Below are positions 28,426-37,655 of a stretch of DNA of 64,000 bases, piece by piece (within the stretch, counting starts at the first letter, position 1; every line of letters begins with the position of its first letter). The notes beneath the pieces were generated by a model, which saw nothing but the letters and a program-made list of their open reading frames with translations, ran no database searches and was not told where the DNA came from. The stretch comes from Bradyrhizobium ontarionense (GTDB lineage: Bacteria > Pseudomonadota > Alphaproteobacteria > Rhizobiales > Xanthobacteraceae), in NCBI RefSeq assembly GCF_021088345.1, contig NZ_CP088156.1, positions 3,782,001-3,846,000 of the forward strand. Reading direction: 5' to 3'. The position numbers and the translations under genes are program-made.

Positions 28426-28683
28426 CGTTATCCCCAATGCGGCGGCTGCAATGGCAGCTACCTTAAATGACCAGAAATCGTAGAAAAAAATCTGGGTTAC
28501 CCCAGGTTCAGTGACGGTAACACTATGCGCACCCGCACTACAATCTCGAATTGAATCCTGGAACCGGGGGGCGCCGGATGACATTTGAAATTGCGCGCTA
28601 CAGCTATTCCTTGCGTGAATTGCGGTGACGGTCCAGCACTGTCACCTTAATTCCATTGACTCTCCGCCGCCGCAAGATCGGGC

Positions 28684-29715
28684 TCAGCTTCCTGTATCTT
28701 TCAACCAGGAGGCAATCGTCTGATTAAGGTAGTCCGGCACTTCATGCTGAATGAAGTGGCCAACGCCAGGCACGATCTTGACCGAGAGATTGTCGGGATT
28801 TTCAATCCATGACTTTTCCAAATCAAGAGTGCTCAGCAAAGCGTGGCTCTCCTCGATTCCGTGCACATGCAAGACCGGACACTTGATCACGGCACCGTAG
28901 AGTTTCTTCATGGTTGGATCGAAAAGATTGAGCGCAAGCCGAGAAAACGCGTAGTTGGCTTTGTAATAGCTCATCATGGACAAGATCGACGATTTCGCGA
29001 AAGCCTCGATGTATCGACTCTTAACCTGTGGATCTGCAACCCAGTACGCCAAATCTTGCGCAGTCAGATTGTCGCCTTTGCCTTGAGCGAAGAACCGTGT
29101 GGCGTAGGCGCTGGCCCTCGCCTGCGCGATAGGATGGTTCCAAGGGAGCAATTCCTTCGTGATGGCGCCAGGATGAGGAACGCTGAGGACGACAAGTCTT
29201 TCGATCATGTCCGGATTTTGCCCGGTGAACAGCCACGACAGAGCGGCGCCCCAGTCGTGCCCAATCAGGATGGCCTTGCGACCGTTCCCCTCTGCATTGA
29301 TCACGGCACGAATGTCATCGAGGAGAACCGGAAACTTATAGTTCTCGACACCTTCGGGCCGATCGCTCAAATCGTACCCGCGCAGATCAAGAGCGACCAC
29401 CTGGTAATTTGCTGAGAATGCCTGGATCTGATTTCGCCAAGAATACCAGAAGTCGGGAAATCCGTGCACGAACACCATAAGCGGTTTTTGATTGGATCCC
29501 ATTGTGACGTAGTGGATTTTCGTTCCCGCATTTTCCGCATATCTGTGCAGAAGGTTCGGATCCTTATCGATATCAACGGCAGGCTCACTCAAAGCGACAG
29601 GGATCTTATTGTGCCAGATGGCATCGCTTGACGTCTCTCCGGACACAACGCGAGTGAACATCGCAGTGAACATGGCAGCTCCTAAAAGCATCATCGCGCA
29701 GGTTCGAGAGGCCAT
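28684..29715 (-). CDS. Exported alpha/beta hydrolase, epoxide-hydrolase-like
   Basis: About 343 residues. A signal peptide (MASRTCAMMLLGAAMFTAMFTRVVSG) supports the start at 29715 rather than at a longer upstream ATG, although the ribosome site is weak. The hydrolase core has the oxyanion HGFPDFWYSWR motif, the nucleophile aspartate in GHDWGAALSW and the catalytic histidine in GVGHFIQHEVPD, as in epoxide hydrolases and haloalkane dehalogenases. Codon use is less GC-rich than average for the window. The divergent TetR gene and the palindrome between them suggest ligand-induced expression. Confidence 0.8.
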   Translation of the reverse strand: MASRTCAMMLLGAAMFTAMFTRVVSGETSSDAIWHNKIPVALSEPAVDIDKDPNLLHRYAENAGTKIHYVTMGSNQKPLMVFVHGFPDFWYSWRNQIQAFSANYQVVALDLRGYDLSDRPEGVENYKFPVLLDDIRAVINAEGNGRKAILIGHDWGAALSWLFTGQNPDMIERLVVLSVPHPGAITKELLPWNHPIAQARASAYATRFFAQGKGDNLTAQDLAYWVADPQVKSRYIEAFAKSSILSMMSYYKANYAFSRLALNLFDPTMKKLYGAVIKCPVLHVHGIEESHALLSTLDLEKSWIENPDNLSVKIVPGVGHFIQHEVPDYLNQTIASWLKDTGS

Positions 29716-29868
29716 CTCAGTGATCCCGTTCGCGAGAACAGTTGCCGAAATCGAAGTTGCTCGAACGCATTTGAGTATTTCCTGCGCAGCAATCTGGGAG
29801 AACGGCACTTGCCTGCGTGCAACTTCTGGATTGAGATTCGATGGCGGCGATACGGCGGGACACAGTCA

Positions 29869-29903
29869 CTATGGTGATCGCCGTAGTATGGCGATCACCA
29901 TAG
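29869..29903. promoter_or_regulatory. Probable TetR operator
   Basis: CTATGGTGATCGCC and GGCGATCACCATAG form a perfect 14-base inverted repeat with a seven-base spacer. It lies 33 bases before the TetR start and about 150 bases before the divergent hydrolase start. Confidence 0.75.
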
Positions 29904-29935
29904 CCCTGTCAAGCCAGGCGTGGTATGGTTGCGGC

Positions 29936-30556
29936 ATGCCCCGTAAGACTGACGCCCGCGATCGCGCGATTGCCACTGCCGAGCGACTGTTTCGCATCCA
30001 AGGCTACACCGCGACGGGGTTGAACCAGATCATTGAAGAAAGCGGCTCGCCCAAAGGATCGTTCTATTTTCATTTTCCGCGCGGCAAGTCACAGCTCGCA
30101 GAAGAAGCGATCGATCATTACGTGGCGAGTCGAATTGCTGTCTTGCGGGATATCTCGGCGAATACGACGGGTGATGCCCTGAGTTTTGTTCACCAGCTTT
30201 TCGGCACGTTCGCGGCCGAAATGATCGCCTCTGATTTCCAGTATGGATGTCTGATGCAAAATCTGGCGAATGAGCTTCCTGCACTCGACGCTGATCTGAC
30301 CAAGCGGGTAGCGCGCGGATTTGTTGATTCAACCGCGATCGTTGCGGAGCATTTTAGGGGGTGCGGTTTCACGTCCGCGCGCGCATCTTCTACCGCAGCC
30401 GCATTGGTAGCTGCCCTCGAAGGCGCACGTACGATCGCCCGCCTGGAGCGCACAGCGGCTATATTCGAGGCGCTGGCGGATGTGAGTGTCCAGGGGTGGG
30501 CGGCCCCCGAGGGGAGATCCGCTGTCGAGGCCAGCTCTCGGCGGCGCGGACGGTAG
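29936..30556 (+). CDS. TetR-family transcriptional regulator
   Basis: 206 residues. The N-terminal helix-turn-helix is ATGLNQIIEESGSPKGSFYFHFPRGK, with the SFYFHFP stretch characteristic of TetR proteins. The C-terminal ligand domain (FGTFAAEMIASDFQYGCLMQNLANELP) resembles LmrA/YxaF-type repressors. The start at 29936 follows the palindrome and gives the usual family length. It is expected to repress itself and the divergent hydrolase gene. Confidence 0.9.
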   Translation: MPRKTDARDRAIATAERLFRIQGYTATGLNQIIEESGSPKGSFYFHFPRGKSQLAEEAIDHYVASRIAVLRDISANTTGDALSFVHQLFGTFAAEMIASDFQYGCLMQNLANELPALDADLTKRVARGFVDSTAIVAEHFRGCGFTSARASSTAAALVAALEGARTIARLERTAAIFEALADVSVQGWAAPEGRSAVEASSRRRGR

Positions 30557-30696
30557 CTGCAACCCCGGACTTGCTTGCCGCTGCAATTGCCCGGCCGTCG
30601 TCACGCTGTCTCTCGATGGCGTCGATGCCAGCTTCGGATCAAAGTGTGACTTCCGCGCTTGCTCTCTGGGTGGCCGCTTCTACCCCGAAACCGGAC

Positions 30697-30780
30697 ATGG
30701 CCCGGCTTGCCCGTGTCTTCGTCGCCGGTCTGCCGCACCATCTCACCCGGCATGGCAATGCACAAAATAGATCGAACTGA
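30697..30780 (+). pseudogene. N-terminal scrap of a REP-associated tyrosine transposase (RAYT)
   Basis: 27 codons starting MARLARVFVAGLPHHLTRHG, which matches the conserved N-terminus of Y1-type RAYT transposases (MARLARVVVPG then PHHVTQRGN), then a premature stop at 30778. The rest of the gene is gone. RAYT proteins mobilise REP palindromes, and REP-like repeats occur elsewhere in this window. The 289-base gap around it holds no other gene. Confidence 0.6.
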
Positions 30781-30845
30781 ATACGTGAGGCGAAGCGGTT
30801 TCCCCTCCCCGGCAGCTGCATTGCAGTGAAGCGGCGGCGATCCTC

Positions 30846-32441
30846 TCACCCCGCCCCGATCGCATGCTGCAGCACGCGGGTCGGCTCGGCCCGATCATCC
30901 GACAGGCCGTCCGACACCCAGGCGATGAACTGGTCGGGCCGCACCAGGACCAGCCTGGCCTGATACTTCTCGCGCCCGCGCGCGGGCGTGTCGCTGATGA
31001 CCTTGAGCGGCACACCGAGATCGGAGGCGGCGCGGGCGAAGGCGATCGCGGCATCGCCGGCGCCGAGCTCGATCAGGCTGAAGCCGGAGCCCAGCTCCTC
31101 ATAGACGTTGCGCCCGGTCGACATCACCTGGGGGCTGAGATGGTGGCCGGCGCGCGCCGCAAAGGCGTGGCCGCCGATCGCGCTGCAGGCGACGCCATCA
31201 GGTCCAAACACGATCGGCGAGCCCTCGTAGTGCGGCTCGAACGCGTTCACCTCGGCGCGCGCGCCGGAGCGGCGCTCCTCCCAGGCGGCCTCGAAATCGG
31301 CGAGGTCGCGCGCCGGATCGTGTTGACGCAGGAAATCGCGGTCGACAAAGATCGACTGCTCGATGAAGTCGCGCGCCGTCGAGGCGAACACCGGCTGCCG
31401 CTCGGCGCCGTAGCTGTCGAGCAGGCCGGGTCCGCCCCAGCCCTGCAGGGTCGCCGCGAGCTTCCATGACAGGTTGACCGCGTCCTCGAAGCCGCTGTTG
31501 ACGCCATAGCCGCCATAGGGCGGATGGCTGTGCGCGGCATCGCCGGCGATGAACAGCCGTCCCTGGCGATATCTGTCGGCCACCGCGAAGCGGAGATCCC
31601 AGAAGCCGATATGGTCGAAGGCGACGTCGAATTCGGCGCCGGCGGCTTCGTGCAGGAAGCGCTCGAAATCGAAATTATCCCGCGTCGTATCGGCCGGCAC
31701 GGGGGCATGGAAGAACCAGGTGGTGCCGAGATCGACGCGTCCGAAGAACTTCCAGTAGCCGTCGAGCTCAGGATGCAGCACGTTGTAGAACGACTTGCCG
31801 GGATAGCGTTCGAGCAGCTGATGCAGCCCGGTCGAGCGGAACACCAGGAGCACCATCAGCCGGTCGTGATCGGACTTTGTCTGAGTGAGGCCGGCCTGCT
31901 CGCGCACCAGCGAGCGGCTGCCGTCGCAGCCGACCACGAAGTCGGAGCGCAAGGTGCGCCGGTTGCCGTCCGCGTCGACGATGTCGGTCTCAGTGCCGTG
32001 CTCGTCCTGGCGCACGGCGGTCGCGGTCCAGCCGATCAGCGTCTCGATCGCCGGGATCTCGGCCGCGCGACGCCGCAACACCGCCTCGGTGGCGTATTGC
32101 GGCAGCCGCTCGTTGTCGGTGTAGTAGAACGGCCGCACCAGCTCACGCTGCAGCCAGTCATGGGTGATGCCGCTCAGCAGCGTGCGGTAGGTGGTCATGC
32201 CGCCAATACCGTATTCTCGGCGGATGGTGCGGGAGGCGCGCAGCGCATCCTCCGCGCCCCAGAAATGGAAGTGCTCCATCGTGCGCTGGGTCAGGTTCTG
32301 GCCCTTCGGGATCGGCACCGGCGCCAGGTGGCGCTCGACGACGACGGATCTGATGCCGCGCTGTCCGAGATCGATGGCGAGGCCAAAACCGACCGGGCCG
32401 CCGCCGACGATCACCACCGGCGCCTGCTTGCTGGGTTCCAT
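30846..32441 (-). CDS. FAD-dependent aromatic monooxygenase (PheA/TfdB-like)
   Basis: About 531 residues. The N-terminal FAD motif is VVIVGGGPVGFGLAIDLGQRG, the NAD(P)H/FAD DG motif is DFVVGCDGSRSLVR, and the second FAD motif is RLFIAGDAAHSHPPYGGYGVNSGFEDAVNLSWKLA, followed by a thioredoxin-like C-terminal domain. This is the layout of class A flavoprotein phenol and chlorophenol hydroxylases. The start at 32441 is preferred over 32447 because AAGGAGG is seven bases upstream. It lies downstream of an IclR gene and opposite an aromatic-acid permease, so a hydroxylated aromatic is the likely substrate. Confidence 0.88.
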   Translation of the reverse strand: MEPSKQAPVVIVGGGPVGFGLAIDLGQRGIRSVVVERHLAPVPIPKGQNLTQRTMEHFHFWGAEDALRASRTIRREYGIGGMTTYRTLLSGITHDWLQRELVRPFYYTDNERLPQYATEAVLRRRAAEIPAIETLIGWTATAVRQDEHGTETDIVDADGNRRTLRSDFVVGCDGSRSLVREQAGLTQTKSDHDRLMVLLVFRSTGLHQLLERYPGKSFYNVLHPELDGYWKFFGRVDLGTTWFFHAPVPADTTRDNFDFERFLHEAAGAEFDVAFDHIGFWDLRFAVADRYRQGRLFIAGDAAHSHPPYGGYGVNSGFEDAVNLSWKLAATLQGWGGPGLLDSYGAERQPVFASTARDFIEQSIFVDRDFLRQHDPARDLADFEAAWEERRSGARAEVNAFEPHYEGSPIVFGPDGVACSAIGGHAFAARAGHHLSPQVMSTGRNVYEELGSGFSLIELGAGDAAIAFARAASDLGVPLKVISDTPARGREKYQARLVLVRPDQFIAWVSDGLSDDRAEPTRVLQHAIGAG

Positions 32442-32547
32442 CGCCATCCCTCCTTCACGCCCCTGTCCTGGTCCGGCGGTTTGGCCGGGCCGCCCGAGGC
32501 GCTGTCGCGGATCACATGCCGTCGCGCCGGGGAAGCGTCAATAAGAT

Positions 32548-32562
32548 TCTCACATTGTGAGA
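32548..32562. promoter_or_regulatory. Probable IclR operator, monooxygenase side
   Basis: The perfect palindrome TCTCACA-T-TGTGAGA lies between the IclR stop and the monooxygenase start, about 105 bases upstream of the latter. With flanks it matches the site at 33399-33413 in 17 of 21 positions. Confidence 0.65.
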
Positions 32563-32563
32563 T

Positions 32564-33331
32564 TTAGATGTCTTGACCGAACGCATCCGCGGCAATCCGC
32601 CGGGCGGCGTCGCGAACCTCGCCGCTGATCCGGTCGATCACTTCGCCCGTCGCCTTCAGCCCCGCGATCGTGACGCAGAGGCTCGCTACCGGATAGCCGG
32701 CGTCGACGATGGGGGCGGCAATGCCGACCGCTCCCGGGGTGACCTCGCCGTATGCGATCGCGACGCCGGCGCGCCGGATCTGCCGCAGCGCCGCCACGAT
32801 CTCATCCGCCGTCGCGCCGACGCCGACCGCGCGCAGATCCGCGGCATAGCGCGCGATCAGCGGCTGCAGTTGCGGCTTGGGCAGGAACGCCATGATCGCG
32901 CGGGCGATCGCACCGCGCCCCATCGGCATCGGCCGTCCGCGTGGATAGCTGCTGACCGGATTGGGCGCCGAGGATTGCGAGGCCACGCACAGCATCTTGT
33001 CGCCGTACCAGCGCACGATCAGCGCCGTGCAGGGATGCGCGGCCGTGAGCCGCGCCAGTTGCGGGGCTGCCGCGGCGACCAGCGGGTCGGCGCGCCGGCT
33101 CAGATAATCCATCTCGACGACGCGCGGGCCGAGCGTCAACTGCCCGCCGCGGGTCGTCATCAAGAGCCCGCTCTGTTTCAGGCTCTTCAGATAGCGGTAG
33201 AGGGTCGGCCGGGTGTAGCCGAGCTCGCGCATCAGCTCGTCCGGCGTCCAGTGCGGACGCTGCTCGCTGAACAGGTCCAGCACGGCCAGCAGCCGATCCT
33301 GGCTGTTCGCCTTCTTCAACCGCTGTTCCAA
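32564..33331 (-). CDS. IclR-family transcriptional regulator
   Basis: 255 residues. An N-terminal winged helix (DELMRELGYTRPTLYRYLKSLKQSGLL) is followed by the IclR effector domain (YPRGRPMPMGRGAIARAIMAFLP, VGIAAPIVDAGYPVASLCVTIAG). The family commonly controls aromatic-acid catabolism. The start appears to be TTG, with GGAG upstream. It is flanked by two near-identical palindromes, one before the monooxygenase gene and one before the divergent permease gene, which makes the three genes one regulon. Confidence 0.9.
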   Translation of the reverse strand: MEQRLKKANSQDRLLAVLDLFSEQRPHWTPDELMRELGYTRPTLYRYLKSLKQSGLLMTTRGGQLTLGPRVVEMDYLSRRADPLVAAAAPQLARLTAAHPCTALIVRWYGDKMLCVASQSSAPNPVSSYPRGRPMPMGRGAIARAIMAFLPKPQLQPLIARYAADLRAVGVGATADEIVAALRQIRRAGVAIAYGEVTPGAVGIAAPIVDAGYPVASLCVTIAGLKATGEVIDRISGEVRDAARRIAADAFGQDI

Positions 33332-33398
33332 GTCGTCCGCTCTCCATCGTGCCCGGGGCGCGAGTCACGGCCGCCGGCTGCACTTGAACTCGACAAAA

Positions 33399-33413
33399 TC
33401 TCATAATAAGAGA
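33399..33413. promoter_or_regulatory. Probable IclR operator, permease side
   Basis: TCTCATA-A-TAAGAGA, an imperfect copy of the palindrome at 32548-32562, lies in the 135-base divergent gap between the IclR and permease genes. It could regulate both directions. Confidence 0.6.
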
Positions 33414-33466
33414 ATTTCCAATAACAATGATAGCGCAGGCCAATGGCCTCGGGGAAGGACACGCGG

Positions 33467-34798
33467 ATGAAGATCGACCGCATGGAGGGGCCATCGACGG
33501 CCGAGATCGACGTGCCGGCGCTCATCGACCGGCTGCCAATCAGCTCTTTCCAGATCCGCGTTCTCCTGATCTGTGCCGCGGTTCTGTTCGTCGACGGCTT
33601 CGACACCCAGGCCATCGGCTATGTCGCGCCGGCGCTGGCGCAGGAATGGAAGCTGGCGCGCGGCGCGCTCGGGCCGGTGTTCAGCGCCGGGCTGTTCGGC
33701 CTCATGCTTGGCGCGATCGCGTTCGGAACGCTGGCCGACCGGGTCGGACGCAAGCGCATCATCGTGATCGCCACCGCCGCGTTCGGCCTGGGCACGCTGG
33801 CGACGATGCTGGCGCAGGATGCGACCTCGTTGATCGTGCTGCGCTTCCTCACGGGTCTCGGCCTCGGCGGCGCGATGCCGAACGCGGTCGCGCTGACCGC
33901 CGAACTGGCGCCGCATCGGCGCCGCGCCACCATGGTGATGGCGATGTTCGCGGGCTTCTCGATCGGTGCAGCGCTGGGCGGGCTGGTCGCGGCGGCGCTG
34001 ATTCCCGCGTTCGGCTGGCGCGCGGTGTTTCTGGTCGGAGGTCTGGTGCCGCTGCTGCTGACGCCACTGCTCGCCGTCTCACTGCCGGAGTCGATCCGCT
34101 ATCTCGCGCTGGCGGGCGGCCGTGACCGCGATGTCGCGGCGATGTTGCGGCAGGTCGATCCGACGCTGCAAACGGCGGACGACGTCCGCTTCGTGGTGCC
34201 GGAGCCGCGTCTTTCCGGCCTGCCCGTCGCACATCTGTTTGCCGAGCGCCGCGCCGGCACCACGCTGCTGCTCTGGGTCGTGTTCTTCATGAGCCTGCTC
34301 GACCTCTATCTGCTGTCCAACTGGCTGCCGACGGTGCTGAACGATCTCGGCGTGTCGGTGTCATCCGCGGCCGCGATCGGCGCCATGCTGCAGGTCGGCG
34401 GCGTGGTCGGCACCTTTGCGCTCGGACGCATCATCGACCGGTTTTCGTTTCGCGCGCTCGCGGTCACCTATCTGTTTGCGGCGATCGCGGTGGCGGCGAT
34501 CGGCCTGTCCGGCCACGCGATCGCGCTCGTCACGGTGGCGATCTTCGCCGCGGGCTTCTGCATCGTCGGCGGACAGATCGCCGCGAATGCGTTGACCGCG
34601 ACCTATTATCCGACCGCGATCAGGGCCACCGGCATGGGCTGGGCGCTCGGCATCGGACGCATCGGCTCGATCGTCGGTCCGCTGATCGGCGGCGCGATGC
34701 TGGCGAGCCATGTCGACGTCGAGACGCTGTTCTTCGCGGCGGCCGTCCCGGCGCTGGTGGCCGCCGCGACAGCGCTGCTGCTGGCGCGGATCGTGTGA
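33467..34798 (+). CDS. MFS permease, aromatic acid:H+ symporter (AAHS) type
   Basis: About 443 residues with twelve membrane segments. AAHS landmarks are the first-helix DGFDTQAIGYVAPAL motif and the loop 2-3 GTLADRVGRKR motif, as in PcaK and BenK. An ATG at 33467 with AAGGA eight bases upstream is preferred to one at 33443. It probably imports the aromatic acid that the divergent monooxygenase acts on, under the IclR regulator between them. Confidence 0.88.
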   Translation: MKIDRMEGPSTAEIDVPALIDRLPISSFQIRVLLICAAVLFVDGFDTQAIGYVAPALAQEWKLARGALGPVFSAGLFGLMLGAIAFGTLADRVGRKRIIVIATAAFGLGTLATMLAQDATSLIVLRFLTGLGLGGAMPNAVALTAELAPHRRRATMVMAMFAGFSIGAALGGLVAAALIPAFGWRAVFLVGGLVPLLLTPLLAVSLPESIRYLALAGGRDRDVAAMLRQVDPTLQTADDVRFVVPEPRLSGLPVAHLFAERRAGTTLLLWVVFFMSLLDLYLLSNWLPTVLNDLGVSVSSAAAIGAMLQVGGVVGTFALGRIIDRFSFRALAVTYLFAAIAVAAIGLSGHAIALVTVAIFAAGFCIVGGQIAANALTATYYPTAIRATGMGWALGIGRIGSIVGPLIGGAMLASHVDVETLFFAAAVPALVAAATALLLARIV

Positions 34799-34847
34799 TG
34801 CAGGCACGAGCCCGTTCGCCGTCCTGACGCGATCGTTCCACGCAGGT

Positions 34848-35699
34848 CTATGCCGAGCGTTCGAACTGCGGTTGCCAGCGCAGCAGATAGGACTGCAGCG
34901 ACTGCACCGCGAGCGCGAGCAGGATGCCGACGAACATCATGACGAAGATCGCCACCATCATCTCGCTCGCATTGGCGCGCGCCTCCGCCTCGATGATCAG
35001 CTTGCCGAGCCCGCGCTCGGCGCCGATGAACTCGCCGACGATGACGCCGACGAGCGCGAAGGACACCGCCGGAAGCAGCGAGGCGAACACCCAGGCCAGG
35101 GCCGACGGAACGACCACGGTGCGCAGCACGGTCAGCTCGCTTGCCCCCATCAGGCGAGCCGCCGCGATCTGGTCGCGATCGACGGCGCGCGTGCCTTCGA
35201 AGGTGTTGAAGAAGACCACGAAGAACACGACCAGCCATGCGGTGGCGATCTTGGAGAGATCGCCGAGCCCGAAGATCAGGATCACCAGCGGCACCAGCGC
35301 GATGCGCGGAATCGAGTTGAGCGCGATGATGTAGGGGCCGAACACGCGGGCCAGGATGTCGGAGCGACCGAGCACGACGCCGGCGGCGACACCGCTCACC
35401 GAGCCGAACAGGAAGCCCCACCAGGTGTTCCTGAGCGTGACGAGGGTCGCGACCCACAGATTGTTGTCGGTGGACTGGACGCAGGCGACGAGGCCGGCGG
35501 GATCGCTGAAGCAGCCGAGCCGCAGGAAGCTCTGCCAGATCAGCGACGGCTTCGCCACGAAATAGGGATCGAGGATCTTCGGCACATAGGCCTTCGGCAG
35601 CAGCGCCCTGCTCCACTCGAACCCCCACTGCCAGACGACCAGAATCACGACCAGGATTGAGATCTGCCAGAACAGGATGACGGCGCGGCGGGTCGACAT
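34848..35699 (-). CDS. ABC transporter permease, NitT/TauT (SsuC-like)
   Basis: 283 residues with about six membrane helices. The EAA loop is visible (QIAAARLMGASELTVLRTVVVPSALAWVFASL), as is the family's C-terminal GVIVGEFIGAERGLGKLI. It is the last gene of a three-gene leftward operon: binding protein, ATPase, permease. The gap to the ATPase is 15 bases. The substrate is unknown; the neighbouring catabolic genes suggest an organic acid. Confidence 0.9.
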   Translation of the reverse strand: MSTRRAVILFWQISILVVILVVWQWGFEWSRALLPKAYVPKILDPYFVAKPSLIWQSFLRLGCFSDPAGLVACVQSTDNNLWVATLVTLRNTWWGFLFGSVSGVAAGVVLGRSDILARVFGPYIIALNSIPRIALVPLVILIFGLGDLSKIATAWLVVFFVVFFNTFEGTRAVDRDQIAAARLMGASELTVLRTVVVPSALAWVFASLLPAVSFALVGVIVGEFIGAERGLGKLIIEAEARANASEMMVAIFVMMFVGILLALAVQSLQSYLLRWQPQFERSA

Positions 35700-35714
35700 G
35701 ATCAGTCAGCCTTT

Positions 35715-36559
<845 letters not shown>

Positions 36560-36563
<4 letters not shown>

Positions 36564-37606
36564 TTGTATTTCGCCTTTGCGGCCGCAAGGAAGCTCGGGT
36601 CGACGATGTCCTCGTATTTCATTTCGGGGATATCCGTCCCCTTGCGATACCACGGCTTGGCACCGCGCGCGTAGGACGCCTTGTCGATGCTGCCGTCATA
36701 GGCCCAGGTGGATGTGTCGAAGCCGAGCTCGGCGCTGACCGCATCGGGATCGATCCCGGCGAAGTACTTCGGCGCCACCAGCGCCTGCACCTCGGCCACT
36801 GGCGTGGCCTTCACCCAGGCCATGGCGCGGTAGATGGCATTGACGACCGCCTGCACCAGCGCCTTGTCCTGTTCGACGGTGTCCGCCAGCGCGTAGATGA
36901 CGAGCACCGGGACCGTGCCGCCGAAATCCTTTTCGAAGATGCCGGGCTTCGAGGTGTCGTAGATCACCTTGCCAAAACCCTTCTTCTCGATCTCGACGAT
37001 CCAGCTCGGCGGCGCCATGATGGCGTCGAACTGTTTGGTCTGCAGCGATGGAAACATGGTGTTGGGTCCGCCGCCCGCGACCCAGTTCACTCTGTCGCCG
37101 AGGCCGCGCGACTCGAACACATAGGTGCCGTAGACCCAGGTGCCGGAGCCGATCGCGGTGGCGGCGACGACCGGCTTCGCGCCGTCGGTGCGCTTGTAGG
37201 CCGCGAGCTTTTCGACCGAGGTGAGGCCGCTCTCGTAGAGATCCTGGCGCACGACGATGTTGGCGTAGGAGCAGACCATCTCGGTCGCGAGCAGGATCTT
37301 GCACGGCTTGCCACGCGCCGTGAGCTGCAGCGGATGGCTGGCGTCGCCATGCGCGAACAGCGCCTGGTCGGCGGCGAGCGTCTGGCGGCCGAACGTGCCG
37401 GAGTTGCCGGTCAGAAGCTTGGAATCGAGTCCTTCGTCCTTGAAATAGCCCTTGAGCTCCGCAATCATGGAGATCGCATAGACCGGCGAGACCGGACCGA
37501 ACGCAACGGTCGCGGACTTGGTCTCGGCCCGCAGCCGACCCGGCAGCAGCGAGGTGCCCGCGAAGGCCGCGCCGGAAGCCAGCGCGTGGCGCCGTGTGAT
37601 CGTCAT
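36560..37606 (-). CDS. ABC transporter substrate-binding protein, NMT1/SsuA-like
   Basis: 348 residues. The N-terminus MTITRRHALASGAAFAGTSLLPGRLRA is a Tat-type signal with an Arg pair. The mature part has the NMT1-like GPVSPVYAISMIAELKGYFKDEGLD opening and NWVAGGGPNTMFPSLQTKQFDA. It would capture the substrate in the periplasm. First gene of the operon with the ATPase and permease. The preceding gene on the same strand is a CoA-transferase ending 50 bases upstream, so the whole set may be one transcript. Confidence 0.9.
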
Positions 37607-37655
37607 GAATTCCTCCCGCAGTTCTTATGTTTTCGACGGCGCGCGATCTAAGGGC

